A DNA stretch of 41,255 bases, taken from NCBI GenBank assembly GCA_050692555.1, contig JBOGVS010000030.1, forward strand, positions 1-41,255, read 5' to 3'. Below, in pieces: positions 7,586 through 15,768 of the stretch. Below the pieces are notes generated by a model. It saw only the letters and a list, made by a program, of their open reading frames with translations, was not told the DNA's origin and made no database searches. This DNA comes from DAITPV01 sp050692555 (GTDB lineage Bacteria; Actinomycetota; UBA4738; CALAEC01). Within the stretch, counting starts at the first letter, position 1; each line of letters starts with the position of its first letter. Made by a program: the position numbers and the translations under genes.

Positions 7586-9100
7586 CTATCCGACCTGCAG
7601 GCCCCTCCACAGACAGTACGGGCCGGTAGCCCCGGAGGTGCTGGTGACCCCTCGGGCCTGGGCCAGGGACAGCGCCTGGGCGGGGCTCATCCACGTCCCC
7701 GTCTCCCGGGCCGCCGTCTCGCCGGCCTCGAACCGGTACACGTCGAGGCCGCGGGCCAGGTCGTTCCCGTACATGTAGAACGAGCCGTCGGGCTCGATGA
7801 CGTTCGTCTTCACGCTCCAGGTGTCGGAGTCCGGGAAGTAGTAGTAGCCGAGCTCCTTCATCCCCGGGGTGAGGTTCCCCTGGGTCTCGTCCACGCCAAC
7901 CGACAGGCCCACCAGGCCGGAGATGTCCACGACGCGCACGCCGGCGTTGTACCAGGCGATGGTCATCAAGCCGTGCTCCGGGTACATCCGCAGCACGTGC
8001 GAGGTGCAGGTGAGGTTGGACGTCCCGGTCTCCCTGACACCCGGGCTGAACCATGCCCCGACCTTCACCGGGTTCTGCTCGAGGGAGCCGCTGATGTCGT
8101 AGACATGGAGGCCGCCGCCCGGGCACACCGCGTTGCCCGCCGCCCCGGCAAGCTCGTCCGTGACCACCAGGAACGTCCGCTCTCCGAGGATCGGATCGGT
8201 GAGGGTCACCGGGTCCGACTGGTGGTGGATGTTGATGGCCGGGTCGATGATCCGGCCGATGATCTTGGGCTTCGCCAGGTCCGTGGTGTCCAGGACCAGC
8301 GAGTGGGTGATCGCCGCCACGTAGGCTCGGTCCCCCGCCTCATTGAACGTGATGTCGTGCGAGTCGAGTCCCGTGGTGAGGGGCAGGGTGCCCACACTCT
8401 GTGGGTTCGAGAAGTGGGTGATGTCGAAGATCTCGATGGCGGAAGGAGCGACGCGCCCGAGGTCGGAGTTCGAGTTGTACAGGTACTTCCCGCCGGGGGC
8501 CACGGTCTGGTTGTGGGAGCCCCGAGGCACCGAGATGAACGAGACGGTTCGGGGCTTGGCGGGGTTGCTGATGTCCACGATGAAGGTCCCTGCGGGATCC
8601 GTGGTCCCCTCGGTGAACAGGCTGAGCTCCGTCGCTTCCCGGTAGCACGTAGAGTCGAGACCCGCGTCGTACGGGTCGTCGTGGGTGTAGGCGGCATAAG
8701 TGTTGTCACCGCGCTTGAACACCTGCACGTCTCCCTGTCGGACGATGCAGTCGTACACACCCACGGTCACGGGATCCGTGGGGTTGCTGATGTCCACGAG
8801 CTGGAGGCCGTTGTCGTACGAACCGGCCAGGGCGAAAGGCTTCTTGCCCGCGCCGATGCCCAGCCGCCGGGCCGCGGCCGTCCTGACACGGAGCGTGGCG
8901 AACTCGATATCGCTCCCTCCGCCGCCCAGCTCGCCCTCCAGGAATCGCTCCCGGTGCTGGTGGTTGATGACGTGGGTGACGTTGGGGCTGTGGGTCCCCT
9001 CCTCTTCCACGGCTCCCGCGGGAGGCGAGGCCCCCAACGGGACCATGAGCAGGATGGCGGTCGCTCCGGCGACCAGGACGGAACGCTTGCGTGAGGACAT
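7586..9100 (-). CDS. Secreted LVIVD-repeat beta-propeller protein
   Basis: 504 residues with a clear signal peptide (VLVAGATAILLMVPLGASPPAGA). The body repeats short blades of the type LQLVDISNPTDPVTVGVYD, FIVDISNPAKPRTVSF, IEIFDITHFSNPQSVGTLP, LVLDTTDLAKPKIIG and VRVVDISGL, which is the LVIVD pattern of an extracellular beta-propeller. His residues are frequent (NHQHRERF, GSHNQTV, HDITF, INIHHQSD). The role of these proteins is not established; they are often surface or substrate-binding proteins. The start ATG has AGGAG 6 nt upstream. It lies between the second N-terminal-His protein and CopC-CopD copy 1 on the same strand, so it is probably part of this envelope operon. Confidence 0.8.
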   Translation of the reverse strand: MSSRKRSVLVAGATAILLMVPLGASPPAGAVEEEGTHSPNVTHVINHQHRERFLEGELGGGGSDIEFATLRVRTAAARRLGIGAGKKPFALAGSYDNGLQLVDISNPTDPVTVGVYDCIVRQGDVQVFKRGDNTYAAYTHDDPYDAGLDSTCYREATELSLFTEGTTDPAGTFIVDISNPAKPRTVSFISVPRGSHNQTVAPGGKYLYNSNSDLGRVAPSAIEIFDITHFSNPQSVGTLPLTTGLDSHDITFNEAGDRAYVAAITHSLVLDTTDLAKPKIIGRIIDPAINIHHQSDPVTLTDPILGERTFLVVTDELAGAAGNAVCPGGGLHVYDISGSLEQNPVKVGAWFSPGVRETGTSNLTCTSHVLRMYPEHGLMTIAWYNAGVRVVDISGLVGLSVGVDETQGNLTPGMKELGYYYFPDSDTWSVKTNVIEPDGSFYMYGNDLARGLDVYRFEAGETAARETGTWMSPAQALSLAQARGVTSTSGATGPYCLWRGLQVG

Positions 9101-9196
9101 CAGAGCTCCTTCGCTCGGGGTTGGAGACCTATTCGACGCCCGGGCCGCCTACTCCTTCTGCCTCCGGGGCCCGCTGCGCCCGGGCGGAACCTCCGA

Positions 9197-9844
9197 TCAG
9201 CCGGTCCTCCGGGGCCGCAGGGCCACCAGACCGATGAGGGCCAGGGCCCCCAGGACGACCCCGATGATCGCCAGGATCTGGCTGTCTCCGCCTTCCTCAC
9301 TCGGTGCGGCAGCCTGTACCACAGACCGCTGGAGCGACGCCAGCCGGGAGTCCACCCGCTCCAGCCGTTCCGCCAGCTCCCCCGCGGTGGGGTCCTCGGC
9401 GGGGAACTGGGCCCCCGCCGGGTCCTGCGGCTCGTCGAATGTGTCTGCTCCCGACGTGAAGGCCTCGTCGACCTCGTCGCCGTCTTCGAGCGTTCCGGTG
9501 ATGTGGAAGGTATAGGTCCCGGCACGCGTGGGGATGACGGCCGCCACGTACTCGCCGGGACTGCCGTCGACCGGGTCGAGCGGAAGCGAGTCCGTCCGTT
9601 CCTCGCTGTTCTCGTCCCCGAAGATGACCTCCACCTCGAACTCGCCCTCGGCGGGCTCGTCGCCGTGAGCAACCTCGAACGAGACCGCGTTGGGGAAGCC
9701 CACGTAGGTTGGCTCATCGAGCCACCCGACCACGAACACGTGATCACCCTGCCGCCGCTCCTCGTGGGCGGTTGCGGGGGCGGCGGTGGCCAGGGTCACA
9801 CCGAGGGCGATCACCAGGAGTCCGACAGGCTGCTTCCGATTCAT
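9197..9844 (-). CDS. Secreted, C-terminally anchored protein with predicted N-terminal His (paralogue B)
   Basis: 215 residues. The signal peptide ends in ATA, so cleavage would expose H27 (HEERRQGDHVFVVGW). A beta-rich ectodomain follows, with PTRAGTYTFHITGTL containing H114, then AFTSGADTF, a charged helix (ELAERLERVDSRLASLQ) and a C-terminal membrane helix (about 188-208) with a basic stop-transfer end. It is an end-to-end paralogue of the product at 12298-12921: H27 and the FH(I/V)TG His align, as do (F)VVGW.DEP and FTSG.DTF. I do not recognise a named family. The neighbours suggest copper handling or display in the envelope. GGAAGG precedes the ATG. Confidence 0.75.
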   Translation of the reverse strand: MNRKQPVGLLVIALGVTLATAAPATAHEERRQGDHVFVVGWLDEPTYVGFPNAVSFEVAHGDEPAEGEFEVEVIFGDENSEERTDSLPLDPVDGSPGEYVAAVIPTRAGTYTFHITGTLEDGDEVDEAFTSGADTFDEPQDPAGAQFPAEDPTAGELAERLERVDSRLASLQRSVVQAAAPSEEGGDSQILAIIGVVLGALALIGLVALRPRRTG

Positions 9845-9887
9845 CGTCCTTCCCTTCTCTTTGAGGGGACATCCCCTCGCTCGGGCT

Positions 9888-10337
9888 TCACGTCACCAGG
9901 ATGTCGATCGAGTCCTCCACCGGGGGGGTGTAGGAGATATGACGCTCGTCCACGTACTCCACTCGAAGAGTGTGCGGACCGGCGGAGACGTCGACCGTCC
10001 CGTTATCCCCATACGGCATCTGAACCAGGGTGTCATCGAGATAGAGGTGCACGTGCCCCCCGGAGTCGTCCGGTGACGAGGCCAGCTCCGCGTTCTCCAC
10101 CTGGAACCTCACCGTCAGCTCGCCCGCCGGCACGTCCGCCCCATCCGTCGGATCGGTGATCGACAGCCGAGGCAGCTCCCCGGCTTCCTCCGACACCCTG
10201 GGGAACACGAACGCGCCCATCACCAGGACGGCACCGAGTCCCAACGCCGCCCAGGCGGCGCCGGATCGGCGGGCCACGAGGAGCACGATGCCCGCAACCA
10301 CGGCGAGGGCTCCGGCGATGACCAGGGGTACGCTCAC
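9888..10337 (-). CDS. Membrane-anchored His-containing beta-sandwich protein
   Basis: 149 residues. Two N-terminal membrane helices (about 3-22 and 27-46, ending GAFVFP) lead to an extracellular beta-sandwich: LSITDPTDGADV.AGELTVRFQV, GGHVHLYLDDTLVQMPYGDN, GPHTLRVEYVDERHISY. The HVH pair and two later His look suited to metal binding, and the layout recalls DUF4399-type domains, but I cannot assign a function. The GTG start overlaps the stop of the upstream CopC-CopD gene by 4 bp (GTGA), a strong sign of translational coupling within the copper-type operon. Confidence 0.7.
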   Translation of the reverse strand: MSVPLVIAGALAVVAGIVLLVARRSGAAWAALGLGAVLVMGAFVFPRVSEEAGELPRLSITDPTDGADVPAGELTVRFQVENAELASSPDDSGGHVHLYLDDTLVQMPYGDNGTVDVSAGPHTLRVEYVDERHISYTPPVEDSIDILVT

Positions 10338-12292
10338 GATCCTTCGACCTCCTCACGGAAGTATGCACTCACCGTCGTCTCATCCGGCGTCGCTCCCTCC
10401 ACGATGAACGTCCACCGTCCCGCCTCGAGATCCTCCTGCGCGACGAAGTGACCAGGAGAGAGCTCGACCGGCTCGAGCATCACCGGGGGGCCCTCGGCCG
10501 GGAGGGCCTCGAATCGAGACAGGTCCACGGGCTGCTCGCTTCCTTCCGGATCCAGGAAGGTCAGGTGGACCTCGTTCGGGCCGGATGTGCCGGGATCCAG
10601 GAATCCCTGGACCGAGATGCCGCTCGGGAGCCTGACCGTGTAGATCGAGGGCCCTCCCTCGATCTCGTCAACAGTGACGTCCTGGGAGGGAAGGCGGGTC
10701 CCGAGCTCGAGGTCGACGATCCGAGAGTCCCCACCAGTGAGGACCAGGGCGTCGATCTCCCACGATCCGTGGACCGACAGGTTCGGCCCCTCACCTCTCC
10801 ATGCTCCCGGCCCGACCAGCTCCAGGTCCAGCTCCGAGGAGGCGATGTCCGTCCGAGAAGGAAGCACGAAGGTCAGCTGCACACCAGTGGCATCCACGGG
10901 CTCGCCCTCGGCGTCGGACACCCTGAGATCGAACCGGTTGATCCCCGCCGTGCCGGGCGACACGGTCAGGCGAATGTTCAACGTCCCGGCCAGGTCGGAG
11001 CCCTCCGCCACCACCCTGGCGGGGCGAGGAGCCTCTGGTGACTGCGCCGGGGGCGGCAGGCCGGCCATGATGCCCGTGAGCCCGAAGACGCCCACGCCCA
11101 GAGCAAGCTCCGCACTCAGGGTCCGTCGAAGCATGCCGAACAACCGGGATCCGGAGGAGATCCGGGGGACGATCCGGTACCGATTATAGGCGCCCAGGCC
11201 CAGCAGGCCCAGGAAAAGGACGCTCTTGCCCACCACAACCAGGCCGAAGCCGGTGTCGAACAGGCGCCGTGGCTCGAACCCCACCTGGTTCAGCGCCCGC
11301 AGTACTCCGGTAACCGCCACGACCGGGAGGGCCACCGTGGCCATGGCGGAGAACCGACGTACGACCTCGGCTCGCTGCGTCTCGGGCGTCCCGCGGATCC
11401 CCACCAGGAGCCACACCAGGCCTCCCACCCACGCACCGACGCTGACGATGTGGAGCCACTGGACGCCGACGTGCAGCAGGCGCGCTCGCTCGACCGCTGC
11501 GGCATGGCCGGCGAACGCGTGGACCAGCATGGCGCCTCCGGCCACCACGACCAGGATGACGGCGGCCCTGGTCCCGCCTCGGCGAGCAGCCAGGGCCGTG
11601 GCCGGCAGGCAGGCCAGGACGCTGAGGCCACGGACGATGAGCAGGGCGCCTCGTTCCGAGCCGAGCAGATCCACGGACGAAACTCCCACGGCGAGTCGCT
11701 CGGCGAAGAACATCCCCACCACGCCGGATGCCGCCGCGGCCCAGGCGAGCCACAGCAGAACCGAAGCCGGGTTTCCGCCTCGAAACACCAGGAGGCGAAC
11801 CAGGGCTCCCCCGAACAGGAGCGCCAGTCCCCAGTAGAACGTCCACCGCGACGCCACCGAGAAGGCCGTGGGAGGTGGCGGCTCCTCTACGGACCCTCCG
11901 GCCTGGGGCGCCGCGTCGACGGCCACGCCGACACCGAAGGCGAACGAGCCCGTGGTGACGTGGCCGTCCGCCGTGGAGAGCGCCCGCCAGCTCACCGTGT
12001 ACGTTCCCTCGGGGATGTCGGGAACCGAGACCGTCAGCCCTCGCGTCTGTCCGGGGATCCCCTCGAGAGGGCCGACTTCAACCTGTCCCCCGGTAGAGTC
12101 GAACAGCCGGACGTCCGACAGCCCGAGATCCGGCGGCTCGGTGAACGTGATGGCCACCTGCGACGGCGGTGACTCCAACACGTCGCCGTTGGCCGGCGCC
12201 GAGCTCTCCAGGAGGGCATGGGCCCGGGCGGCCGGGCCGGTCATCACCAGCCCGGCCACCACCAGCCCGGCGACGCACAACGCTCGCCGCAA
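10334..12292 (-). CDS. CopC-CopD fusion, copper-resistance envelope protein (copy 2)
   Basis: Same architecture as the copy at 5515-7473: signal peptide ending ARA, mature N-terminus HALLESSAP, second CopC ligand motif DGHVTTG, then the CopD membrane bundle with VHAFAGHAAAVERA and QWLHIVSVGAWVGGL, and a C-terminal beta-rich extracellular domain. Expected role: binding copper outside the membrane and passing it through. Start choice is open. TTG 12292 gives a normal signal peptide, but the GAGGAGG site stands 8 nt before a CTG at 12301 (overlapping the upstream stop) and 17 nt before the TTG. The ATG at 12373 would overlap the upstream gene by 76 bp and is rejected. The 3' end overlaps the next gene by 4 bp. 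Confidence 0.9.
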   Translation of the reverse strand: MRRALCVAGLVVAGLVMTGPAARAHALLESSAPANGDVLESPPSQVAITFTEPPDLGLSDVRLFDSTGGQVEVGPLEGIPGQTRGLTVSVPDIPEGTYTVSWRALSTADGHVTTGSFAFGVGVAVDAAPQAGGSVEEPPPPTAFSVASRWTFYWGLALLFGGALVRLLVFRGGNPASVLLWLAWAAAASGVVGMFFAERLAVGVSSVDLLGSERGALLIVRGLSVLACLPATALAARRGGTRAAVILVVVAGGAMLVHAFAGHAAAVERARLLHVGVQWLHIVSVGAWVGGLVWLLVGIRGTPETQRAEVVRRFSAMATVALPVVAVTGVLRALNQVGFEPRRLFDTGFGLVVVGKSVLFLGLLGLGAYNRYRIVPRISSGSRLFGMLRRTLSAELALGVGVFGLTGIMAGLPPPAQSPEAPRPARVVAEGSDLAGTLNIRLTVSPGTAGINRFDLRVSDAEGEPVDATGVQLTFVLPSRTDIASSELDLELVGPGAWRGEGPNLSVHGSWEIDALVLTGGDSRIVDLELGTRLPSQDVTVDEIEGGPSIYTVRLPSGISVQGFLDPGTSGPNEVHLTFLDPEGSEQPVDLSRFEALPAEGPPVMLEPVELSPGHFVAQEDLEAGRWTFIVEGATPDETTVSAYFREEVEGS

Positions 12293-12297
12293 CTTGA

Positions 12298-12921
12298 TCA
12301 GGCTGTGCGCCTCCTCGCCAGGGCGATGATCGCCACCAGGAGCCCCAGAGCCCCCACAGCGATCCCCACCCATCCCAGGGTCCGAGCAGAGGACACGTCA
12401 TCCGGAGTTGCGGAGTCCTCCGCCGAGACCTGGCCCGCCACCTGCTCGACCTGGTCGGCCAGCTCGGAGATGGCCGGATCCTCCACGGGGAAGGCGACCT
12501 CCCCGGGGTCCTCGATGTCGCTGAACGTGTCGGGGCCGGAGGTGAAGGTCTCGTCGATCTCCTGTCCCTCGACCGTCCCGGTGACGTGGAACTCGTAGGT
12601 TCCCGGTCGAGTGGGGAACAGGTCGGCCTGGTAGTTGTTCGGCTCCGAGAACGCCGGCTCCAGCTCGTAGGTCGCCGACTCTCCCTCGAAGGTGATCTCG
12701 ATCGAGAGCTCCACGCCTTCCTCGATCGGGTTCTCCCGGGCGTCGGTGATGGTCACCTCGGGCCCGTTCTTGGCGTTGGCGAACGCCGGCTCGTCGTACC
12801 AGCCGACCACGAACGTGTAGTCGCCGACCTCCCGCACCTCGTGCGCGGAGGCGGGCGCCGCCGGAAGCACCACCAGGGCGCCCACAGTCAGCGCGATCAA
12901 GGTGCGCGCAGCATTCCGCAT
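12298..12921 (-). CDS. Secreted, C-terminally anchored protein with predicted N-terminal His (paralogue A)
   Basis: 207 residues, paralogous along its whole length to the product at 9197-9844. The signal peptide ends ASA, so the mature chain should start at H27 (HEVREVGDYTFVVGWYDEP). The ectodomain contains PTRPGTYEFHVTGTVEG with H112, then TFTSGPDTF and a hydrophilic helix, and ends in a membrane helix (LGWVGIAVGALGLLVAIIALA) plus Arg residues. H27 and H112 are the only His in this paralogue and both are kept in the other copy, the pattern expected of a two-His copper site; that is inference. It sits directly upstream of CopC-CopD copy 2, with touching coding ends. GAGGAG precedes the ATG. 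Confidence 0.75.
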   Translation of the reverse strand: MRNAARTLIALTVGALVVLPAAPASAHEVREVGDYTFVVGWYDEPAFANAKNGPEVTITDARENPIEEGVELSIEITFEGESATYELEPAFSEPNNYQADLFPTRPGTYEFHVTGTVEGQEIDETFTSGPDTFSDIEDPGEVAFPVEDPAISELADQVEQVAGQVSAEDSATPDDVSSARTLGWVGIAVGALGLLVAIIALARRRTA

Positions 12922-12973
12922 CTGGTTCTCCTCTCAGTTGATGACGCAGGCCAAAGGGTCGGCCCGCCCAGGA

Positions 12974-13576
12974 CTACCGAGTTGCCGGGAGGAGAGGGGG
13001 CCCGCGGAGAGTCAGGCCGCCGAGGGCAAGGTGGAGGTTGGATGGGATGAAAGGGATCTCGGGAGGAAGGGACAGAACGCGTGGCGCCCTCGCCACACCG
13101 CTCCGGATCGACGCAACCACGGCATCGACAAGGCGGGTGAGCAGGGCGACGACGGCCGCCCCGAGCAGGGCCACCACGATCTGAGCCACGATCCCGATGA
13201 CCACGACGGGCTCGGCGAACAGGTCGAGGAGCCCATGACCGACGGTGATCCGCTCGACCCCCTCGAGGAGCACGAACCCCAGGACCTGGACGAGGGCCAG
13301 CCGCGGAGCCGCCTCGACGAACATCTCGCCGGCGGAGGCCGGGTTGGCGGCCCGGACCCTGTTCCACACCAGGGTGGCCATACTGGCCACCAGCAACGCC
13401 AGGGCTGCCGCGATGGTCACCGCCCAGTACCGGTGACCGGTGGCGGCCAGCAGCTCATCCCGGGCGTGAGAGTGCGGCTCGGCCACGAAGAACGCCGCGA
13501 CGTGGGCCACGATCACGCCCACAGCCGCCGCTCCTCCAAGGAGCAGCCGGAGCCGGGGTGTGGCCTTGGGCGTCAT
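12974..13576 (-). CDS. Multi-pass membrane protein, first gene of the copper-type cluster
   Basis: About 200 residues from the ATG at 13576. Four or five hydrophobic segments: LLLGGAAAVGVIVAHVAAFFVA, YWAVTIAAALALLVASMATL, LVQVLGFVLLEGV, PVVVIGIVAQIVVALLGAAVVALL. A His-rich loop (EPHSHARDELLAATGHRYW) lies between the first two helices. I do not recognise the family. It is the most upstream gene of the minus-strand cluster, 52 nt before paralogue A. A TACAAT hexamer ends 9 nt before the ATG, so the operon promoter is probably here and this transcript may be nearly leaderless. An in-frame TTG-type extension to 13609 is not needed. Confidence 0.65.
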   Translation of the reverse strand: MTPKATPRLRLLLGGAAAVGVIVAHVAAFFVAEPHSHARDELLAATGHRYWAVTIAAALALLVASMATLVWNRVRAANPASAGEMFVEAAPRLALVQVLGFVLLEGVERITVGHGLLDLFAEPVVVIGIVAQIVVALLGAAVVALLTRLVDAVVASIRSGVARAPRVLSLPPEIPFIPSNLHLALGGLTLRGPPLLPATR

Positions 13577-13585
13577 GTCATGTCG

Positions 13586-13591
13586 ATTGTA
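13586..13591 (-). promoter_or_regulatory. -10 element (TACAAT) at the head of the copper-type cluster
   Basis: TACAAT on the minus strand, 9 nt before the ATG of the first gene. No convincing -35 and no copper-responsive operator that I can recognise between here and the tRNA-Leu gene. Confidence 0.45.
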
Positions 13592-13654
13592 GAACGGGTC
13601 CCAGAACAAGGGTTCGGCGCGAATCCCCCTGAATCCTCCGATCCGGCAGTCAGG

Positions 13655-13660
13655 TACACT
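13655..13660 (+). promoter_or_regulatory. Probable -10 element of tRNA-Leu
   Basis: TACACT 10 bp before the first base of tRNA-Leu, identical to the hexamer in front of tRNA-Ser. Confidence 0.4.
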
Positions 13661-13670
13661 AAGAGACTTC

Positions 13671-13753
13671 GCGGGCGTGGCGGAACGGGAGACGCGCGTG
13701 ATTCAGGGTCACGTGCTCGAAAGAGCGTGGAGGTTCGAATCCTCTCGCCCGCA
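13671..13753 (+). tRNA. tRNA-Leu (anticodon CAG)
   Basis: Acceptor GCGGGCG pairs with CGCCCGC. The anticodon arm CGTGA-TTCAGGG-TCACG gives CAG for CTG codons. A long variable arm with TGCTCGAAAGAGCG is present, and the T arm contains GGTTCGAATCC. The discriminator is A; the next bases are CCG, so CCA is not encoded, unlike the tRNA-Ser of this window. A tRNA-Leu(CAG) beside fhaA is also seen in Mycobacterium (leuT), which supports the locus assignment. Confidence 0.95.
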
Positions 13754-13782
13754 CCGTTTCCCTAACTGTCAGACCCTCGAAA

Positions 13783-13788
13783 TACATT
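13783..13788 (+). promoter_or_regulatory. -10 element (TACATT) before the LAGLIDADG gene, probable leaderless start
   Basis: TACATT ends 7 nt before GTG 13796; no Shine-Dalgarno is present. Confidence 0.4.
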
Positions 13789-13795
13789 TGCTTCC

Positions 13796-14542
13796 GTGAC
13801 GCGCTCGACGGTCGAGGTGGAAGCAGCTCTGGCTCTTCGCACTGTGGGCCTATCGGTGCGGATGATCGCGGATTCCCTGGAAATTCCCCGCCAGACGGTC
13901 AGCGATTGGATCGCAGGCCGAGTGCCGCGCTCCTCCGGCGGCGTCGAGGAATGCGGGTCGTGCGGCCACGCTCCTCATGACTTTGGACGGCTCCCATTGA
14001 CCTACGTCTACCTTCTGGGGCTCTACCTGGGGGATGGCTCGATCGCCACGCATCACCGCGGGGTCTACAAGCTCCGGCTAAGCCTGGACCCCGCCTACCC
14101 GAGGATCATCGACGAGGCTGGCCGAGCGGTGAGCACCGTCCTTCCCCGGAACAAGGTGAATGAACGCTGGCACCCCGGCGACGCGGTAGAGGTGTACTCG
14201 TACTCCAAATCGTGGCCCTGTCTCTTTCCGCAGCACGGGCCAGGGAAGAAGCACAACCGGCGGATCGTGCTGACCGAGTGGCAAGTGCGGCTCGTGCGGG
14301 GAGCTCCAGAATTCCTTCTGCGCGGACTGATCCACTCGGACGGTTGCCGGTTCATGAACACGGGGAGGGGGTGGCGTTATCCGCGCTACTCATTCAGGAA
14401 CTTCTCGCCGGATATCCGGATGATCTTCACAAAGGCATGCGACCTGCTCGGTCCCCGATGGACCACGTCGGTGAACGTCGTGTACGTGTCCCGGAAGGCC
14501 GACGTGGACAGGATGGATCAGTTCGTCGGGCCCAAGGCCTGA
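13796..14542 (+). CDS. LAGLIDADG-type homing-endonuclease-like protein with N-terminal helix-turn-helix
   Basis: 248 residues. Residues about 5-42 form a helix-turn-helix (SVRMIADSLEIPRQTVSDWIAG). A short Cys-Cys-His patch (CGSCGH) follows. Two LAGLIDADG-like helices occur as LLGLYLGDG (73-81) and LLRGLIHSDG (174-183), each ending in the acidic metal ligand, so a single-chain two-motif endonuclease fold is likely. It is a free-standing gene, not an intein or intron insertion, 42 nt after tRNA-Leu. Free-standing versions are frequent in actinobacteria and their activity is mostly untested; DNA-binding regulator is the other possibility. GTG start without ribosome site, behind TACATT, suggests leaderless translation. 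Confidence 0.8.
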   Translation: MTRSTVEVEAALALRTVGLSVRMIADSLEIPRQTVSDWIAGRVPRSSGGVEECGSCGHAPHDFGRLPLTYVYLLGLYLGDGSIATHHRGVYKLRLSLDPAYPRIIDEAGRAVSTVLPRNKVNERWHPGDAVEVYSYSKSWPCLFPQHGPGKKHNRRIVLTEWQVRLVRGAPEFLLRGLIHSDGCRFMNTGRGWRYPRYSFRNFSPDIRMIFTKACDLLGPRWTTSVNVVYVSRKADVDRMDQFVGPKA

Positions 14543-14567
14543 CGCGTCCTCCCACCCGCACCCTCCC

Positions 14568-14573
14568 TATAAT
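14568..14573 (+). promoter_or_regulatory. -10 element (TATAAT) of the fhaA operon
   Basis: A perfect TATAAT 35 nt before the fhaA GTG, giving a leader of roughly 30 nt. The -35 is not obvious. The leader also contains a 7-codon frame (ATG 14598 to TGA 14621) overlapping the fhaA start out of frame; its relevance is unclear. Confidence 0.55.
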
Positions 14574-14608
14574 CGGGCGGTCCGACCACCAGGGGAAATG
14601 ACTCGTCC

Positions 14609-15304
14609 GTGGGCGTCCTGAGGAACTTCGAGAGCCGCCTTGAGCGTGGGATCGAGGGGTTCTTCAAGGCGGCGTTCCGCTCCGGCCTTCAGCCCGTGGA
14701 GCTGGCCAAGCGGATCCTCCGGGAGATGGAGGCCGGCAAGACCGTGGGGGTCCGGGAGGTGTGGGTGCCCAACCGGTACGTGCTGTCGATCTCCGAGGAG
14801 GACCGGCAGCGGTTCGCCAACATGGAGGGCGCCCTGGTCCGCGAGCTGGAGAACGTGGTCACCGAGGGCGCCCGGGAGAGCGGGTGGGGGCTGGTGGCCC
14901 GCCCCGAGGTCGTGTTCGAGACCGAAGAGTCGATGAAGCGAGGCGACCTCCGGGTCGTGGCGGAGCTCTCCGAGGCCCCCGGCCCGGTGCCCGAGGCCGA
15001 ACCCACACCGCCTCCCGGCGGCGCCGGGGCCCGCTTGATCCTGGCCGACAACGGGAAGGAGTTTCCCCTGGATGGGGAGCGGTCGGTGATCGGCCGGCTG
15101 ACGGGTTCGGAGGTAGAGATCCAGGACCCCGGCGCCAGCCGCAGACATGCCGAGATCCGGCGCCGAGGAGACGAGTTCGTGGTGGTGGACCTGGGATCGA
15201 CCAACGGCACCCTGGTGAACGACGCTCCGGTGTCCGAGCACACCCTGGAAGACGGCGACCGGATCACCATCGGCCGGACCATCCTGGAGTTCAGGAGGAC
15301 GTAG
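14609..15304 (+). CDS. fhaA: FhaA: DUF3662 and FHA domain protein
   Basis: 231 residues. Residues 1-115 match the DUF3662 region of FhaA (GVLRNFESRLERGIEGFF, LQPVELAKRILREMEAGK, WVPNRYVLSIS). After a Pro-rich linker an FHA domain (about 138-228) shows IGR, SRRHAE and GSTNGT, the phosphothreonine-binding elements. FhaA binds phosphorylated partners of PknA/PknB such as the flippase MviN in mycobacteria. The GTG start is supported by the conserved N-terminus; an AGGGG lies 13 nt upstream. It is the first gene of a run with touching or overlapping ends. The linker is much shorter than in M. tuberculosis FhaA. Confidence 0.93.
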   Translation: MGVLRNFESRLERGIEGFFKAAFRSGLQPVELAKRILREMEAGKTVGVREVWVPNRYVLSISEEDRQRFANMEGALVRELENVVTEGARESGWGLVARPEVVFETEESMKRGDLRVVAELSEAPGPVPEAEPTPPPGGAGARLILADNGKEFPLDGERSVIGRLTGSEVEIQDPGASRRHAEIRRRGDEFVVVDLGSTNGTLVNDAPVSEHTLEDGDRITIGRTILEFRRT

Positions 15305-15768
15305 GTGCCCCCATTCGTCCTCATGCTGCTCAAGATCGCGCTGCTGGTGCTGCTGTACCTGTTCGTGTGGCGGGCGGTGCGGGTGGTGGTGGTGGATCTG
15401 TATGGAACCCGCGAGCCGCGGCGGACCAGGACCCGGCCCGAGCCCAAGCCCAAGGTGCGTCCCGCCAAGCGAGGGCGCGGCACTCCAGGCAAGGTCGTGG
15501 TGATCACCGAGAGCGGAGGAAAGGCCGGTACACATCGCCTGAGCGGTGTGCTCCAGATCGGCAGAGACCCATCCTGCGAGATCCGACTGTCGGACAACTA
15601 CATCTCCCAGGTTCACGCCAAGATCTCCAACCGCAACGGTTCGTGGTTCGTTGAGGACATGGGGTCCACGAACGGCACGTACCTCAACCAGAGGAAGGTG
15701 ACCGCTCCCACCGAGATCGGCCCGGGAGACCGCATCCGGGTGGGGAAGACCGTGCTGGAGGTTCGCAA

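Noticed and set aside
12301..12373. ATG 12373 as start of CopC-CopD copy 2
   Set aside because: It would overlap the upstream gene by 76 bp and put about 27 hydrophilic residues before a standard signal peptide.
14598..14621. Seven-codon upstream frame before fhaA as a regulatory leader peptide
   Set aside because: No repeats of a codon type, no attenuator hairpin and weak spacing; probably chance.
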